This document shows positions 1 through 8,191 of a DNA stretch of 64,000 nucleotides, one piece after another. A program made the position numbers and the translations under genes. The first letter of the stretch is position 1. The number at the start of each line of letters is the position of its first letter. The notes under the pieces were generated by a model. That model saw only the letters and a list, made by a program, of their open reading frames with translations. It did not search any database and had not been told where the DNA came from. Location: assembly GCF_002245625.1 (NCBI RefSeq), contig NZ_NOIG01000011.1:1-64000 (forward strand), in the 5' to 3' direction. This DNA comes from Acidovorax kalamii (lineage in GTDB: Bacteria > Pseudomonadota > Gammaproteobacteria > Burkholderiales > Burkholderiaceae_C).

Positions 1-36
1 GGTTCCCGTGTGAAAGTAGGTCATCGTCAGGCTCTT
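1..36 (+). rRNA. rrf: 5S ribosomal RNA, 3' end only
   Basis: The first bases match the conserved 3' end of bacterial 5S rRNA: the GAAAGTAGGTCATCGTCAGG stretch corresponds to the GAGAGTAGG...CGCCAGGC end of the molecule. The rest of the gene and the rRNA operon lie to the left of the window. A strong intrinsic terminator follows within about 10 bases, as expected at the end of an rRNA operon. Confidence 0.88.
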
Positions 37-46
37 ACAGCCCAGA

Positions 47-78
47 AAACCCCAGTCTATTTAGACTGGGGTTTTTTG
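47..78 (+). terminator. rRNA operon terminator
   Basis: A stem formed by CCCCAGTCTA (50-59) and TAGACTGGGG (62-71), closed by a very short loop, is followed by six T residues (72-77). This is a rho-independent terminator directly downstream of the 5S end. Confidence 0.92.
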
Positions 79-173
79 CTTTGCAGGTCCACAAACTTTT
101 CGCTTTGAGTTGCGTGCAATAACTGGATTGCCTTGACTCTCGGAGCAGCCCGCTGATTCACTCTGCTTTTGCC

Positions 174-932
174 ATGCAACTACAAGAGATTCTGTATTCC
201 CAAGGGTTTGGCACACGCCGCGTCTGCGCTGGACTGGTGCAGCAAGGTTGGGTGGCTGTGCGTGAGCCGACTGTGGCCGCAGCTGAGTACGAATACCGCC
301 CTTGTACCGATGCGACCTCTGATTACGATCCCGAAGGGCTGGTTTTGCGGGTTCAGGGCGTTGACTGGCCCTACCATGCCAAGGCCTATGTGCTGCTGAA
401 CAAGCCTGCCGGGACCGAATGTTCCCAGAAGCCATCCACCTATCCCAGCATCTACACGCTGTTGCCCGCGCCATTGCGGCAGCGGCCTACAAAAAGTGCG
501 GTGCAAGGGGTCCAGGCTGTCGGACGTCTCGATCAGGACACCACCGGCATGCTGCTGCTGAGCGATGACGGGCAGTTCATTCACCGCATGAGTTCGCCCA
601 AGAAGCACGTGCCCAAGGTCTACCAGGTCACAACCAAGCACCCTGTGGATGGTGCCCAGGTGACCCAGTTATTGGCAGGAGTGGTGCTGGATGACGATCC
701 CAAGCCGGTTCGCGCAGCAGGTTGCGAGGTGGTTGGCAGCCACCGCCTGGACCTGACCCTGACAGAAGGCAAGTACCACCAAGTCAAGCGCATGCTGGCT
801 GCCGTGGGCAACCGGGTGGAAGGGCTGCACCGTTCCAGAGTTGGCGGCATGGATTTGCCTGCGGACCTGGCCCCTGGTGCCTGGCGCTGGCTTGGCGAAG
901 ATGAGATGCAGCTCTTGACCCAGGTTGGCTGA
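174..932 (+). CDS. rsuA: 16S rRNA pseudouridine synthase, RsuA type
   Basis: Predicted to isomerise a uridine of 16S rRNA (position 516 in the E. coli enzyme) to pseudouridine in the cytoplasm. The 252-residue protein has the usual order: an N-terminal S4-like RNA-binding region (about 1-60) and a catalytic domain with the family signature GRLDQDTTGMLLLSDDG, whose aspartate at about residue 120 is the catalytic one. The conserved KPAG (about 77-80) and the EGKYHQVKRM motif near residue 200 are present. The ATG at 174 is preceded by no clear ribosome binding site. The gene stands alone after the rRNA terminator. RsuA is favoured over RluE/RluF by the length and motif spelling, but the exact rRNA target is inferred. 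Confidence 0.85.
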   Translation: MQLQEILYSQGFGTRRVCAGLVQQGWVAVREPTVAAAEYEYRPCTDATSDYDPEGLVLRVQGVDWPYHAKAYVLLNKPAGTECSQKPSTYPSIYTLLPAPLRQRPTKSAVQGVQAVGRLDQDTTGMLLLSDDGQFIHRMSSPKKHVPKVYQVTTKHPVDGAQVTQLLAGVVLDDDPKPVRAAGCEVVGSHRLDLTLTEGKYHQVKRMLAAVGNRVEGLHRSRVGGMDLPADLAPGAWRWLGEDEMQLLTQVG

Positions 933-1127
933 AGGAGGGGGTAGGGCAGTTGCCCATCAGTGCATCGCGCTGGGTGGCAGGGGCCCGGGGTAGGACGAGC
1001 TGATCGAAGAGCATACTGGTGCATGACCTTGATCAATGTTCATGTTTGACGCGCCGCGTTACTCCTGCAATCGCCGGGTACGGGTGGGCGGGACGCTACA
1101 CTCACAGGCTGTGTTGAAAGTGGCTCT

Positions 1128-2111
1128 GTGAAGATTTTTTCGATTGCACGTACATGTGTTGCCCTGTGTGGGCTGTGGCTGTCCATCGGAGGCGCGGGCG
1201 CTTCAGTGCCCCCCCTGTTTGTTCTCAATTCGCTGGAGGCCAATGTCAGTGTCATTGACCCGGCGACCTGGACGGAGACAACCCGGATCCCTACGGGCAA
1301 AGAGCCGCACCATCTCTACCTGACACCGGATGAAAAGTCGGTGATCGTGGCCAATGCTTTGGGCGACACGCTGACGTTCATTGATCCGCGCACGGCCCAG
1401 GTACAGCGTATGGTGCGCGGCATTGTGGACCCTTACCACCTCCGCTTCAGTCCCGATATGAAGTGGTTCATTACCGCTGCGAACCGGTTGAACCATGTGG
1501 ATTTTTATCGCTGGGATGGCAAGGACCTGACGCTGGTGCAGCGTGTGGCCACATCGCGCACGCCCAGCCATCTGTGGATCGACAGCCGCAGTACCACGGT
1601 GTACGCCACCATGCAGGACAGTGATGAGTTGGTGGCCATGGACATCGCCACCCAGACCATCAAATGGCGCATCAAGACCGGCACCATGCCGGCGGATGTG
1701 TACGGCAGTCCCGACGACAAGCGCTTGTTTGTCGGCTTGACCGGCAGCGACAGTGTTGAAGTGTTTGATGTCTCGGGGCGTGAGCCGGTCAGCGTTCGGA
1801 AGATCAAGACCGGCAACGGTGCCCATGCATTTCGCGCTGCAGGGGATGGCCGCCATCTCTACGTGAGCAACCGCGTGGCCAACTCCATCAGCAAGATCGA
1901 CATGACAACTTACCAGGTGGTGGAGTCGTACCCCGTGCCGGGTGGCCCCGACTGCATGGATGTGTCTGCCGATGGACGCTTCATTTACGTGAGTTCGCGT
2001 TGGGCCCGCAAGCTGTCGGTGGTGGATACCGAAGCCAAGAAGGTCGTGCGGCAGGTCACGGTGGGCAAGTCACCCCACGGCGTCTGGACCTTGCACCACG
2101 CACCGCGTTGA
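1128..2111 (+). CDS. exported YVTN-type beta-propeller protein
   Basis: A 327-residue protein with a GTG start (GAAAG at 1116-1120 is a weak ribosome binding site) and a signal peptide of about 25 residues ending near GAGAS. The remainder is a run of 40-45 residue blade repeats with the pattern ...VIDPATWTETTRIPTGKEPHHLYLTPDEKSVIVAN..., seen again as FIDPRTA, AMDIATQ, VFDVSGR, KIDMTTY and VVDTEAK. This matches the YncE/YVTN seven-bladed propeller group related to the cytochrome d1 fold. No haem-binding CXXCH is present, so it is not a nitrite reductase. The substrate or partner is unknown. Such proteins are periplasmic and often act as binding scaffolds. Confidence 0.75.
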   Translation: MKIFSIARTCVALCGLWLSIGGAGASVPPLFVLNSLEANVSVIDPATWTETTRIPTGKEPHHLYLTPDEKSVIVANALGDTLTFIDPRTAQVQRMVRGIVDPYHLRFSPDMKWFITAANRLNHVDFYRWDGKDLTLVQRVATSRTPSHLWIDSRSTTVYATMQDSDELVAMDIATQTIKWRIKTGTMPADVYGSPDDKRLFVGLTGSDSVEVFDVSGREPVSVRKIKTGNGAHAFRAAGDGRHLYVSNRVANSISKIDMTTYQVVESYPVPGGPDCMDVSADGRFIYVSSRWARKLSVVDTEAKKVVRQVTVGKSPHGVWTLHHAPR

Positions 2112-2119
2112 GGGCGAGG

Positions 2120-2938
2120 GTGAAGGCCGTGCGCGCAAGGCTGGGCCACAAACCAATGTCGGGGTGGCAGTTTGCTATGTTATTTGTAGCAATAACCGCA
2201 TGCCCATCGGATGCAAGCGCCCAAAATGATTGTAAGAAACCCCTGTATTTGACGTTCGACACCGGTCACATGGAGGTGGCGCCCCTGGTGGCCGATGTGT
2301 TGAACCGCCAGCAGGTGCGGGTGACTTTTTTTGCGGCCAACGAACGGACCAAGGAAGGCGACGGCAGCCTGGGCGACCACTGGGCGCCTTGGTGGCGCGC
2401 GCGCGCGGCCGAGGGCCACGAATTCGCCTCACACACCTGGGACCACACCTACTGGCGTGCGGATGTGGGCACGGCGCAAGCTCCGGTGTTTCGCGTGCGC
2501 CCTTCAGCAGGTCCCCGGGAGGGGCAGAGCTTTCAGATGTCGGCTGCCGAGTACTGCGCGGAGATTGGCCGTGCTGCCGATCGCCTGAAGGTGCTGACGG
2601 GCAAGACGCCGCTGCCTCTGTTCCGCGCGCCCGGAGGAAAAACATCCCCCCAGCTGATCGCCACCGCGCAGGCCTGCGGTTATGCGCATGTGGGCTGGTC
2701 GCCCGCAGGCTTTCTGGGGGATGAGCTGCCCAGTGAGAGCGCCAGCAATGCGGCCCTGCTGCGCAAGGCCTTGCGTGACGTGCGCAGCGGCGACATTCTG
2801 CTGGCGCACCTCGGTATCTGGTCGCGCAAGGACCCGTGGGCGCCAACCGTGCTGGAGCCCTTAATTGTGGGCCTCAAGCAGCAGGGTTTCTGCTTTCGGA
2901 CCTTGCGGGAACACCCCCAGTATGGGGTCGTCCGCTGA
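2120..2938 (+). CDS. exported polysaccharide deacetylase (CE4/NodB fold)
   Basis: Predicted metal-dependent de-N-acetylase acting on a cell-envelope or extracellular glycan. Numbered from the GTG at 2120, the NodB motifs are TFDTGH (D47), SHTWDH (H105 and H109, metal ligands), RAPGG (169-173) and the LAH of motif 5 (H230). The second aspartate of the usual TFDD motif is replaced by threonine; PdaA-type enzymes have asparagine there. The GTG at 2120 has AGGGCGAGG just upstream and gives a basic n-region before the hydrophobic segment and ASA cleavage site. The ATG at 2156 is the alternative and would leave an uncharged signal peptide. The signal peptide region lies on a copy of the dispersed repeat (2170-2231). 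The next gene begins about 90 bases downstream on the same strand. Confidence 0.78.
   Translation: MKAVRARLGHKPMSGWQFAMLFVAITACPSDASAQNDCKKPLYLTFDTGHMEVAPLVADVLNRQQVRVTFFAANERTKEGDGSLGDHWAPWWRARAAEGHEFASHTWDHTYWRADVGTAQAPVFRVRPSAGPREGQSFQMSAAEYCAEIGRAADRLKVLTGKTPLPLFRAPGGKTSPQLIATAQACGYAHVGWSPAGFLGDELPSESASNAALLRKALRDVRSGDILLAHLGIWSRKDPWAPTVLEPLIVGLKQQGFCFRTLREHPQYGVVR
2170..2231 (-). repeat. dispersed Comamonadaceae-type repeat, copy inside a coding region
   Basis: Read on the minus strand this stretch aligns with the repeat family listed elsewhere: a GGGCGCTTGCATCC block, then CATGCG, then GCTACAAATAACATAGCAAAC. It differs from other copies at scattered positions but keeps the order and spacing. 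It lies inside the deacetylase gene and encodes most of its signal peptide. Confidence 0.6.
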
Positions 2939-3025
2939 TGGACAACAGGGCGGTGGGTTGCGCGGATGCCGATGCAGGCGATTGCTGCGCGGCCTGTTGC
3001 AGCGTAGGCATGGGAGCATGATGTG

Positions 3026-4039
3026 ATGGGATCGCTGAGCGGTTGGTTTGACGGTGTACAGCAGTGGCTGTTTGAGAGCGTGCTGCAGCCGCTGATGTTC
3101 TCGCTGGGCCTGAGCAGCGTGTTGGAGACTGGCTATGAGGCCGCAGGCTGGCTTCTGGTGGGATTGCTGCAGCTGGCGATGATCGTGGCCGTGATCGGCC
3201 CGATGCAGCACCTGTGGCCGGTGGAGCCGGTGACCAACCGAGCCACCATCCGCACCGACATCCTTTACACGCTGATCCACCGGCTGGGCGTGTTCCGCCT
3301 GGCCTTGTTCTTCACGGTGGACCCGCTGGCCGACTCCCTGTTCGGAGCTTTGCGCGTGGCGGGGATCAGCACCTTCCAGCTGGATGGCGTCTGGCCGGGG
3401 ATCACGGACATCCCCTGGGTAAGCCTGCTGCTGTACCTGGTGGTGTTCGATTTTGTGGACTACTGGATCCACCGGGGCCAGCACCACTTCGAATGGTGGT
3501 GGCGCCTGCACTCCCTGCACCATGCGCAGCAGCAGATGACCATGTGGAGCGACAACCGCAACCACCTGCTCGACGACCTGCTGCGGGACACGATTTTGGT
3601 GGTTGTCGCGCAGGCGATTGGCGTGGCCCCGGGGCAGTTCATCGCCATTGTGGCCATCACCCAGCTCAGCGAGAGCTTTCAGCATGCCAATGTGCGTCTG
3701 TGGTTTGGCCACTGGGGCGAGCGCCTGTGGGTCAGCCCGCGTTTCCACCGCCTGCACCACAGCATTGGCATTGGCCATGAGACGGTGAAGCCTGCGGTGG
3801 CTGCAGCCGACGGTGCGAAGTCCGAAGGACCCCGTGTGGTGCTGGGCGGCCACAATTTCGGGGTGCTGCTGCCCTGGTGGGACATGCTGATGCACACGGC
3901 CAACTTCGAATGGCGCTTTGACCCCACCGGCGTGCGCGACCAGGTCGAGCCCGATGCGAAAGGGCGGTTGCGCGACTACGGCCAGGGGTTCTGGTCCCAG
4001 CAATGGCGGGGCGTGCTGAGGTTGTTCGGCAAAGCCTGA
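3026..4039 (+). CDS. sterol desaturase / fatty acid hydroxylase family membrane protein
   Basis: A 337-residue integral membrane protein with three to four hydrophobic segments and the di-iron histidine motifs of the family: HRGQHH, HSLHHA and FHRLHHS, plus further histidines (GHETV, GGHNF). The family oxidises C-H bonds of fatty acids, sterols or related lipids in the membrane using O2. The ATG at 3026 sits nine bases after GGGAG (3012-3016); a GTG at 3023 is the alternative. It follows the deacetylase on the same strand and may be co-transcribed. The substrate cannot be told from sequence. Confidence 0.8.
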   Translation: MGSLSGWFDGVQQWLFESVLQPLMFSLGLSSVLETGYEAAGWLLVGLLQLAMIVAVIGPMQHLWPVEPVTNRATIRTDILYTLIHRLGVFRLALFFTVDPLADSLFGALRVAGISTFQLDGVWPGITDIPWVSLLLYLVVFDFVDYWIHRGQHHFEWWWRLHSLHHAQQQMTMWSDNRNHLLDDLLRDTILVVVAQAIGVAPGQFIAIVAITQLSESFQHANVRLWFGHWGERLWVSPRFHRLHHSIGIGHETVKPAVAAADGAKSEGPRVVLGGHNFGVLLPWWDMLMHTANFEWRFDPTGVRDQVEPDAKGRLRDYGQGFWSQQWRGVLRLFGKA

Positions 4040-4067
4040 TTTGTCTCCCCCCCTTAGGCACCCAAGG

Positions 4068-4073
4068 TATGCT
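4068..4073 (+). promoter_or_regulatory. possible -10 element of a leaderless transcript
   Basis: TATGCT lies eight bases before the ATG at 4081, and there is no Shine-Dalgarno sequence between. If this hexamer is a -10 box the transcript would begin at or next to the start codon. Confidence 0.3.
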
Positions 4074-4080
4074 TGCCGAC

Positions 4081-5022
4081 ATGGGACTTCTGCTTGACTC
4101 TTTCTGGCGCGCTGCGGTCTATTGCCTGCGGCCGCGTGTTGTGGCCCTGTCGGTCTTGCCGCTATTGCTGATGGTGGCTTTGGCACTGGGCCTAGGTTAT
4201 TTCTACTGGGATGTGGCGGTTCAGGGCATGCGCGCAATGCTGGATGCCTCCACGTTACTGGCCAGCGTCTGGAGCTGGCTCCAGGGCTGGGGCCTGGGGG
4301 ATGTGACTGCCGTGATGGCCCCCCTGATGGTGGTGCTGGCCGTGGCGCCCGTGCTGGTGGTGGTGTCGCTGCTGGCAGTGGCCGTGCTCATGACACCCGC
4401 CCTGGTGGCTTTGGTGGCCGAGCGGCGGTTTCCCGATCTGGAGCGCAAGAAGGGCGGCTCCTTCATTGCCAGCGTGGCCTGGTCGGTGGGCTCCACCCTG
4501 CTGGCGCTGGTGGCCCTTGTGGTGTCGGTTCCGCTGTGGCTGGTGCCGCCGCTCGTGCTGGTGCTGCCGCCCCTGATCTGGGGCTGGCTCACCTACCGGG
4601 TCATGGTGTTTGATGCTCTGGCCGACCATGCCAGCAAGGAAGAGCGTCAGGAGATCTTCCGCCGCCACCGCAGCAGCCTGCTGGGCATTGGCATCATCAC
4701 CGGCTACCTGGGGGCGGCGCCCAGCATTGTCTGGGCGTCCGGGGTCGTGTTTGCAGCGGCCTTTTTCATCCTGGTTCCGCTGGCCATCTGGATCTACACC
4801 CTGGTGTTCGCGTTCTCGTCGCTCTGGTTTACCCATTACGGTCTGGCAGCGCTGCAGCGCCTGCGTGCCGAGTCTGCCGGGCTGGCGCCCGTGGTTGTCA
4901 CTGCCGATGTGGCCGATGCCGCCGGGCCTCCTGCGGTGGTGGCTTCTGCGTTGCCCGCCGCGTCCTCTGCAGCCGCCTTGCCTCCGGCTCCATCTCCGAC
5001 CTCCGAGAATCCAGCACCATGA
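4081..5022 (+). CDS. EI24 / CysZ-like membrane protein
   Basis: A 313-residue integral membrane protein with about six hydrophobic segments and the EI24-family pattern, including the charged cytoplasmic stretch AERRFPDLERKKGGSF (about 115-130) between segments. CysZ relatives transport sulfate, but many betaproteobacterial EI24 proteins have no assigned role. The C-terminal 50 residues are rich in Ala and Pro and look disordered. The ATG at 4081 is favoured over upstream starts because the membrane domain begins there. Its stop codon overlaps the ATG of the next gene by four bases, so the two are translationally coupled. Confidence 0.72.
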   Translation: MGLLLDSFWRAAVYCLRPRVVALSVLPLLLMVALALGLGYFYWDVAVQGMRAMLDASTLLASVWSWLQGWGLGDVTAVMAPLMVVLAVAPVLVVVSLLAVAVLMTPALVALVAERRFPDLERKKGGSFIASVAWSVGSTLLALVALVVSVPLWLVPPLVLVLPPLIWGWLTYRVMVFDALADHASKEERQEIFRRHRSSLLGIGIITGYLGAAPSIVWASGVVFAAAFFILVPLAIWIYTLVFAFSSLWFTHYGLAALQRLRAESAGLAPVVVTADVADAAGPPAVVASALPAASSAAALPPAPSPTSENPAP

Positions 5023-5840
5023 CCCCCACCTTCGGCCTCATCATCGTGGGCGATGAAATCCTGTCGGGCAAACGTGCCGACAAGCACATGCCCAAGGTCA
5101 TTGAGCTTCTGGCGGCACGAGGCCTGTCGCTGGCCTATGCGGACTATGTGGGCGATAGCCCTGACCGCATCACGGCGACCCTGCAGCGTGCCTTTGCATC
5201 GGGCGACGTGGTGTTCTCGTGCGGCGGGATTGGTGCCACGCCCGACGACCACACGCGCCAGTGTGCCGCCCGCGCCCTGGGGCGTGAACTGCTGCTGCAC
5301 CCTGAGGCCGAGGCCCTGATCCGCGAACGTATGCAGGACGTGGCGCGGGAGCAAGGCGTGCCCTACGAGGCCGACCGGCCCGACAACATCCATCGGCTCA
5401 ACATGGGGGTGTTTCCGGCAGGGGCCCGCATCATTCCGAATCCCTACAACAAGATCCCCGGCTTCAGCTGCGAGGGTGCGGGCGGAGGGGCCGTGCATTT
5501 TGTGCCGGGCTTTCCCGTGATGGCCTGGCCCATGATCGAAGAGGTGCTGGAGCGGCACTACGCGGAATTCTTCAACCGCACGCCCCAGACCGAGCAGTCG
5601 GTGGTGGTCTACGGCGCCATGGAGGCGGCGTTGACGCCTCTCATGGAGCGCATTGAAAAAATGCATCCGCTGGTGCGGGTGTTCAGTCTGCCCAGCGTGG
5701 ATCATCCACAATACGGGCGGCATATCGAGCTGGGCGTCAAAGGGCCGGCATCCTCGGTTCCTGCTGCATGGCAGGATCTGAAACAAGGGTTGCACGAATT
5801 TGGTGCAAATTGCGGCCCTGAATTGGTGCGCAATCTGTGA
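5019..5840 (+). CDS. CinA-like / molybdopterin-binding domain protein
   Basis: A 273-residue protein with the MoaB/Mog fold seen in the N-terminal half of CinA: GLIIVGDEILSGKRADKH at the start, then FSCGGIGATPDDHT (about 67-80). It lacks the C-terminal nicotinamide-nucleotide amidase domain of full CinA. Usually annotated competence/damage-inducible protein A; the substrate is unknown, and a role in nucleotide-cofactor repair is possible from family knowledge. The start overlaps the EI24 gene stop (ATGA). The last 50 bases of the gene contain an NtrC-type palindrome belonging to the glnA control region. Confidence 0.75.
   Translation: MTPTFGLIIVGDEILSGKRADKHMPKVIELLAARGLSLAYADYVGDSPDRITATLQRAFASGDVVFSCGGIGATPDDHTRQCAARALGRELLLHPEAEALIRERMQDVAREQGVPYEADRPDNIHRLNMGVFPAGARIIPNPYNKIPGFSCEGAGGGAVHFVPGFPVMAWPMIEEVLERHYAEFFNRTPQTEQSVVVYGAMEAALTPLMERIEKMHPLVRVFSLPSVDHPQYGRHIELGVKGPASSVPAAWQDLKQGLHEFGANCGPELVRNL
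5791..5807 (+). promoter_or_regulatory. NtrC binding site 1 upstream of glnA
   Basis: TGCACGAATTTGGTGCA is a 17-base near-palindrome differing at one position from the NtrC consensus TGCACCA-N3-TGGTGCA. It lies inside the 3' end of the CinA-like gene, centred about 173 bases before the predicted glnA start of transcription. Confidence 0.78.
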
Positions 5841-5862
5841 TGTTCAGGCTTGATCCAAGGAT

Positions 5863-5879
5863 TGCACTGTTTTGGTGCT
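5863..5879 (+). promoter_or_regulatory. NtrC binding site 2 upstream of glnA
   Basis: TGCACTGTTTTGGTGCT has the same 17-base layout as site 1, with the TGGTGC half intact. It is centred about 100 bases before the predicted transcription start, the usual place for an NtrC enhancer. Confidence 0.75.
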
Positions 5880-5944
5880 TTTTGGCGGATGCCGTGCCAA
5901 CCCGTAGTCTGCGGCGCTCCTTCATAGTGCGGTAGTGCACTCGG

Positions 5945-5960
5945 CTGGCACGCAAACTGC
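5945..5960 (+). promoter_or_regulatory. sigma54 promoter of glnA
   Basis: CTGGCACGCAAACTGC matches the sigma54 consensus YTGGCACG-N4-TTGC with one mismatch. The invariant GG (5947-5948) and GC (5959-5960) are separated by exactly ten bases. Transcription would start near 5972, giving a leader of about 40 bases. Confidence 0.85.
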
Positions 5961-6012
5961 TTTTATTTCGGCAAAATCTTTTTTCAACAAGCGCTTTACC
6001 CAGGAGAACCTG

Positions 6013-7428
6013 ATGGCCAAGACCGTTGCAGACGTGATGAAGATGGTGAAGGAGAACGAAGTCAAGTTCGTTGACTTCCGTTTCACCGATACCCGTGGCA
6101 AACAACAGCACACCACGGTGCCCGTCTCTCACTTCGACGAAGACAAGTTCACTTCGGGCCATGCCTTTGACGGCTCGTCGATCGCCGGTTGGAAGGGCAT
6201 TGAAGCCTCCGACATGCAGCTGATCCCCGACCCGAGCACGGCCAACATCGATCCTTTCTTCGAAGAAACGACGCTGATCCTGACCTGCGACGTGATCGAG
6301 CCCACCGACGGCAAGGCCTATGACCGCGACCCACGCTCCATCGCCAAGCGCGCTGAAGCCTACCTGAAGGCCTCCGGCCTGGGCGACACCGCTTACTTCG
6401 GTCCCGAGCCAGAATTCTTCATCTTCGACGGCGTGCGCTGGAGCACCGAACCCAACAACACGTTCTACGAAATCGAAGAGTACGAAGCCCCCTGGAATAC
6501 CGGCGCCAAGCTCGAAGGCGGCAACCGCGGCCACCGTCCCACCGTCAAGGGCGGCTACTTCCCCGTGCCTCCCGTTGACAGCACGCAAGACATGCGCGCC
6601 GAGATGTCCCTGATCCTCGAATCCCTGGGCATCCCGGTCGAAGTGTTCCACCACGAAGTGGCGGGCGCTGGCCAGAACGAAATCGGCACCAAGTTCAGCA
6701 CGCTGGTCGAGCGCGCCGACTGGACCATCCTGCAAAAGTACGTGATCCACAACGTGGCCAACGCCTACGGCAAGACCGCCACGTTCATGCCTAAGCCTTA
6801 CCACGGCGACAACGGCTCCGGCATGCACGTGCACCAGTCCGTGTGGAAGGACGGCAAGAACCTGTTCGCTGGCGACGGCTATGCCGGTCTGTCGGACTTC
6901 GCGCTGTACTACATCGGCGGCATCATCAAGCACGCCCGTGCCCTGAACGCCATCACCAACCCCGGCACCAACAGCTACAAGCGCTTGGTGCCCCACTTCG
7001 AAGCCCCGGTGAAGCTGGCCTACTCGGCCAAGAACCGTTCTGCCTCGATCCGCATTCCTTATGTGGCCAACCCCAAGGGCCGTCGCGTGGAAGCCCGCTT
7101 CCCCGATCCACTGATGAACCCCTACCTGGGCTTCGCTGCCCTGCTGATGGCCGGTCTGGACGGCGTGGAAAACAAGATCCATCCTGGCGAAGCCGCCACG
7201 AAGGACCTGTACCACCTGCCTCCAGAAGAAGACAAGCTGGTGCCCACCGTGTGCCACAGCCTGGACCAGGCCCTGGAGCACCTGGACAAGGACCGCGCGT
7301 TCCTGACCAAGGGTGGCGTGTTCACCGACAGCATGATCGACGCCTACATCGATCTGAAGATGAACGAAGTGACCCGCTTCCGCATGGCCGTGCACCCTGT
7401 CGAGTACGACATGTACTACTCGCTGTAA
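6013..7428 (+). CDS. glnA: glutamine synthetase type I
   Basis: Makes glutamine from glutamate, ammonia and ATP; the central ammonia-assimilating enzyme of the cytoplasm, acting as a dodecamer. The 471-residue length is typical of the GSI-beta type. Visible signatures are FDGSSIAGW (52-60), the PEPEFFIFD metal-binding motif (131-139), [10 protein letters not shown] (267-276) and the adenylylation loop DLYHLPPEE with Tyr400, corresponding to Tyr397 of E. coli, so control by GlnE adenylylation is expected. The ATG at 6013 follows CAGGAGAA (6001-6008). Transcription is predicted from a sigma54 promoter with two upstream NtrC sites, and the ntrBC genes lie downstream. A terminator follows the gene. 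Confidence 0.97.
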   Translation: MAKTVADVMKMVKENEVKFVDFRFTDTRGKQQHTTVPVSHFDEDKFTSGHAFDGSSIAGWKGIEASDMQLIPDPSTANIDPFFEETTLILTCDVIEPTDGKAYDRDPRSIAKRAEAYLKASGLGDTAYFGPEPEFFIFDGVRWSTEPNNTFYEIEEYEAPWNTGAKLEGGNRGHRPTVKGGYFPVPPVDSTQDMRAEMSLILESLGIPVEVFHHEVAGAGQNEIGTKFSTLVERADWTILQKYVIHNVANAYGKTATFMPKPYHGDNGSGMHVHQSVWKDGKNLFAGDGYAGLSDFALYYIGGIIKHARALNAITNPGTNSYKRLVPHFEAPVKLAYSAKNRSASIRIPYVANPKGRRVEARFPDPLMNPYLGFAALLMAGLDGVENKIHPGEAATKDLYHLPPEEDKLVPTVCHSLDQALEHLDKDRAFLTKGGVFTDSMIDAYIDLKMNEVTRFRMAVHPVEYDMYYSL

Positions 7429-7451
7429 TCGTCTGCTTGCAGACCATTGCT

Positions 7452-7480
7452 CAAAAAGGCGGCGCAAGCCGCCTTTTTTC
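7452..7480 (+). terminator. glnA terminator
   Basis: AAAAAGGCGGC (7453-7463), a GCAA loop and GCCGCCTTTTTT (7468-7479) form a rho-independent terminator 25 bases after the glnA stop codon. It separates glnA transcription from the downstream genes. Confidence 0.92.
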
Positions 7481-7584
7481 ATGGGCGGGCGAAGAGGGCG
7501 GACGCGTCGAACGCATGCGACGGAACCAAGGCGTCAGGTGTTGCATCCGTATACACAGCCCTGCAAGGGTCTGTCTTTGTTGGA

Positions 7585-7613
7585 TTGGAGATGCGGGGTG
7601 ATTGGGGGATACT
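7585..7613 (+). promoter_or_regulatory. sigma70-type promoter before the ntrBC group
   Basis: TTGGAG (7585-7590) and GATACT (7608-7613) are separated by 17 bases and lie about 35 bases before the next start codon. With the glnA terminator upstream, this suggests that the small exported protein gene and ntrBC have a promoter of their own. Confidence 0.45.
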
Positions 7614-7648
7614 CCCTCGACCCCTGCATGTCCGTGCGAGGAAACCGA

Positions 7649-8176
7649 ATGAATAAAACACTCATCACCCTGCTCCTCACCGCCGCCACCGTCCCCGTAG
7701 TCCAGGCGCAAGACCGCATCTACCGTTGCGGCAACGAATACACCAACAACGCGCAGCAGGCCAAGGAGCGTGGCTGCAAACTGGTCGAAGGGGGCAATGT
7801 CACCGTGGTGCAGGGCACCCGCCCGGCGTCTGCTGCAGCCCCTGCCGCCGGTGGCGGTGGCGCTGCAGCCACGTCTTCCGCCACATCACCCGCCACTGCG
7901 CCCCGCGTGAGCAACAACGAGCAAAAGTCCCGCGACTCGGATGCCCGTGCCATTCTGGAGTCCGAGCTGCGCAAGGCGGAAACGCGCCATGCCGAACTGC
8001 TCAAGGAATACAACAACGGCGCGCCCGAGCGCAATGCGCTGGATCTGCGCAACCCTCAGCGCTACACCGAGCGCACGGCCGAACTCAAGGCCAGCCTGGC
8101 TCGCAGCGAGAGCGACATTGCAGGGATCAAGCGCGAGATTGCCCGCCTGCCTGCCCCTGCTGCACCCACCAACTGA
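7649..8176 (+). CDS. small exported coiled-coil protein between glnA and ntrB (DUF4124-like N-terminus)
   Basis: A 175-residue protein with a signal peptide (about 1-21, cleavage after VQA) and a short N-terminal domain IYRCGNEYTNNAQQAKERGC that resembles DUF4124, with two cysteines. A Gly/Ala/Ser/Thr linker (about 55-90) and a charged helical region predicted to form a coiled coil follow (about 95-165). GAGGAAA (7638-7644) is a good ribosome binding site. No function is known. It lies 15 bases upstream of ntrB and is probably co-transcribed with the two-component system, although it should be periplasmic while NtrB and NtrC are cytoplasmic. Confidence 0.72.
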   Translation: MNKTLITLLLTAATVPVVQAQDRIYRCGNEYTNNAQQAKERGCKLVEGGNVTVVQGTRPASAAAPAAGGGGAAATSSATSPATAPRVSNNEQKSRDSDARAILESELRKAETRHAELLKEYNNGAPERNALDLRNPQRYTERTAELKASLARSESDIAGIKREIARLPAPAAPTN

Positions 8177-8191
8177 TAGCGGTGATTGCGC

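Noticed and set aside
1029-1042. FNR/Anr-like sequence TTGATCAATGTTCA before the beta-propeller gene
   Set aside because: Only one half-site fits TTGAT-N4-ATCAA, and its distance from a likely start of transcription is wrong for activation.
5737-7482. 581-codon open frame antisense to glnA
   Set aside because: It mirrors the strong codon bias of glnA on the other strand, a common effect in high-GC DNA. Its composition (very rich in His, Gly, Val) is not that of a real protein.
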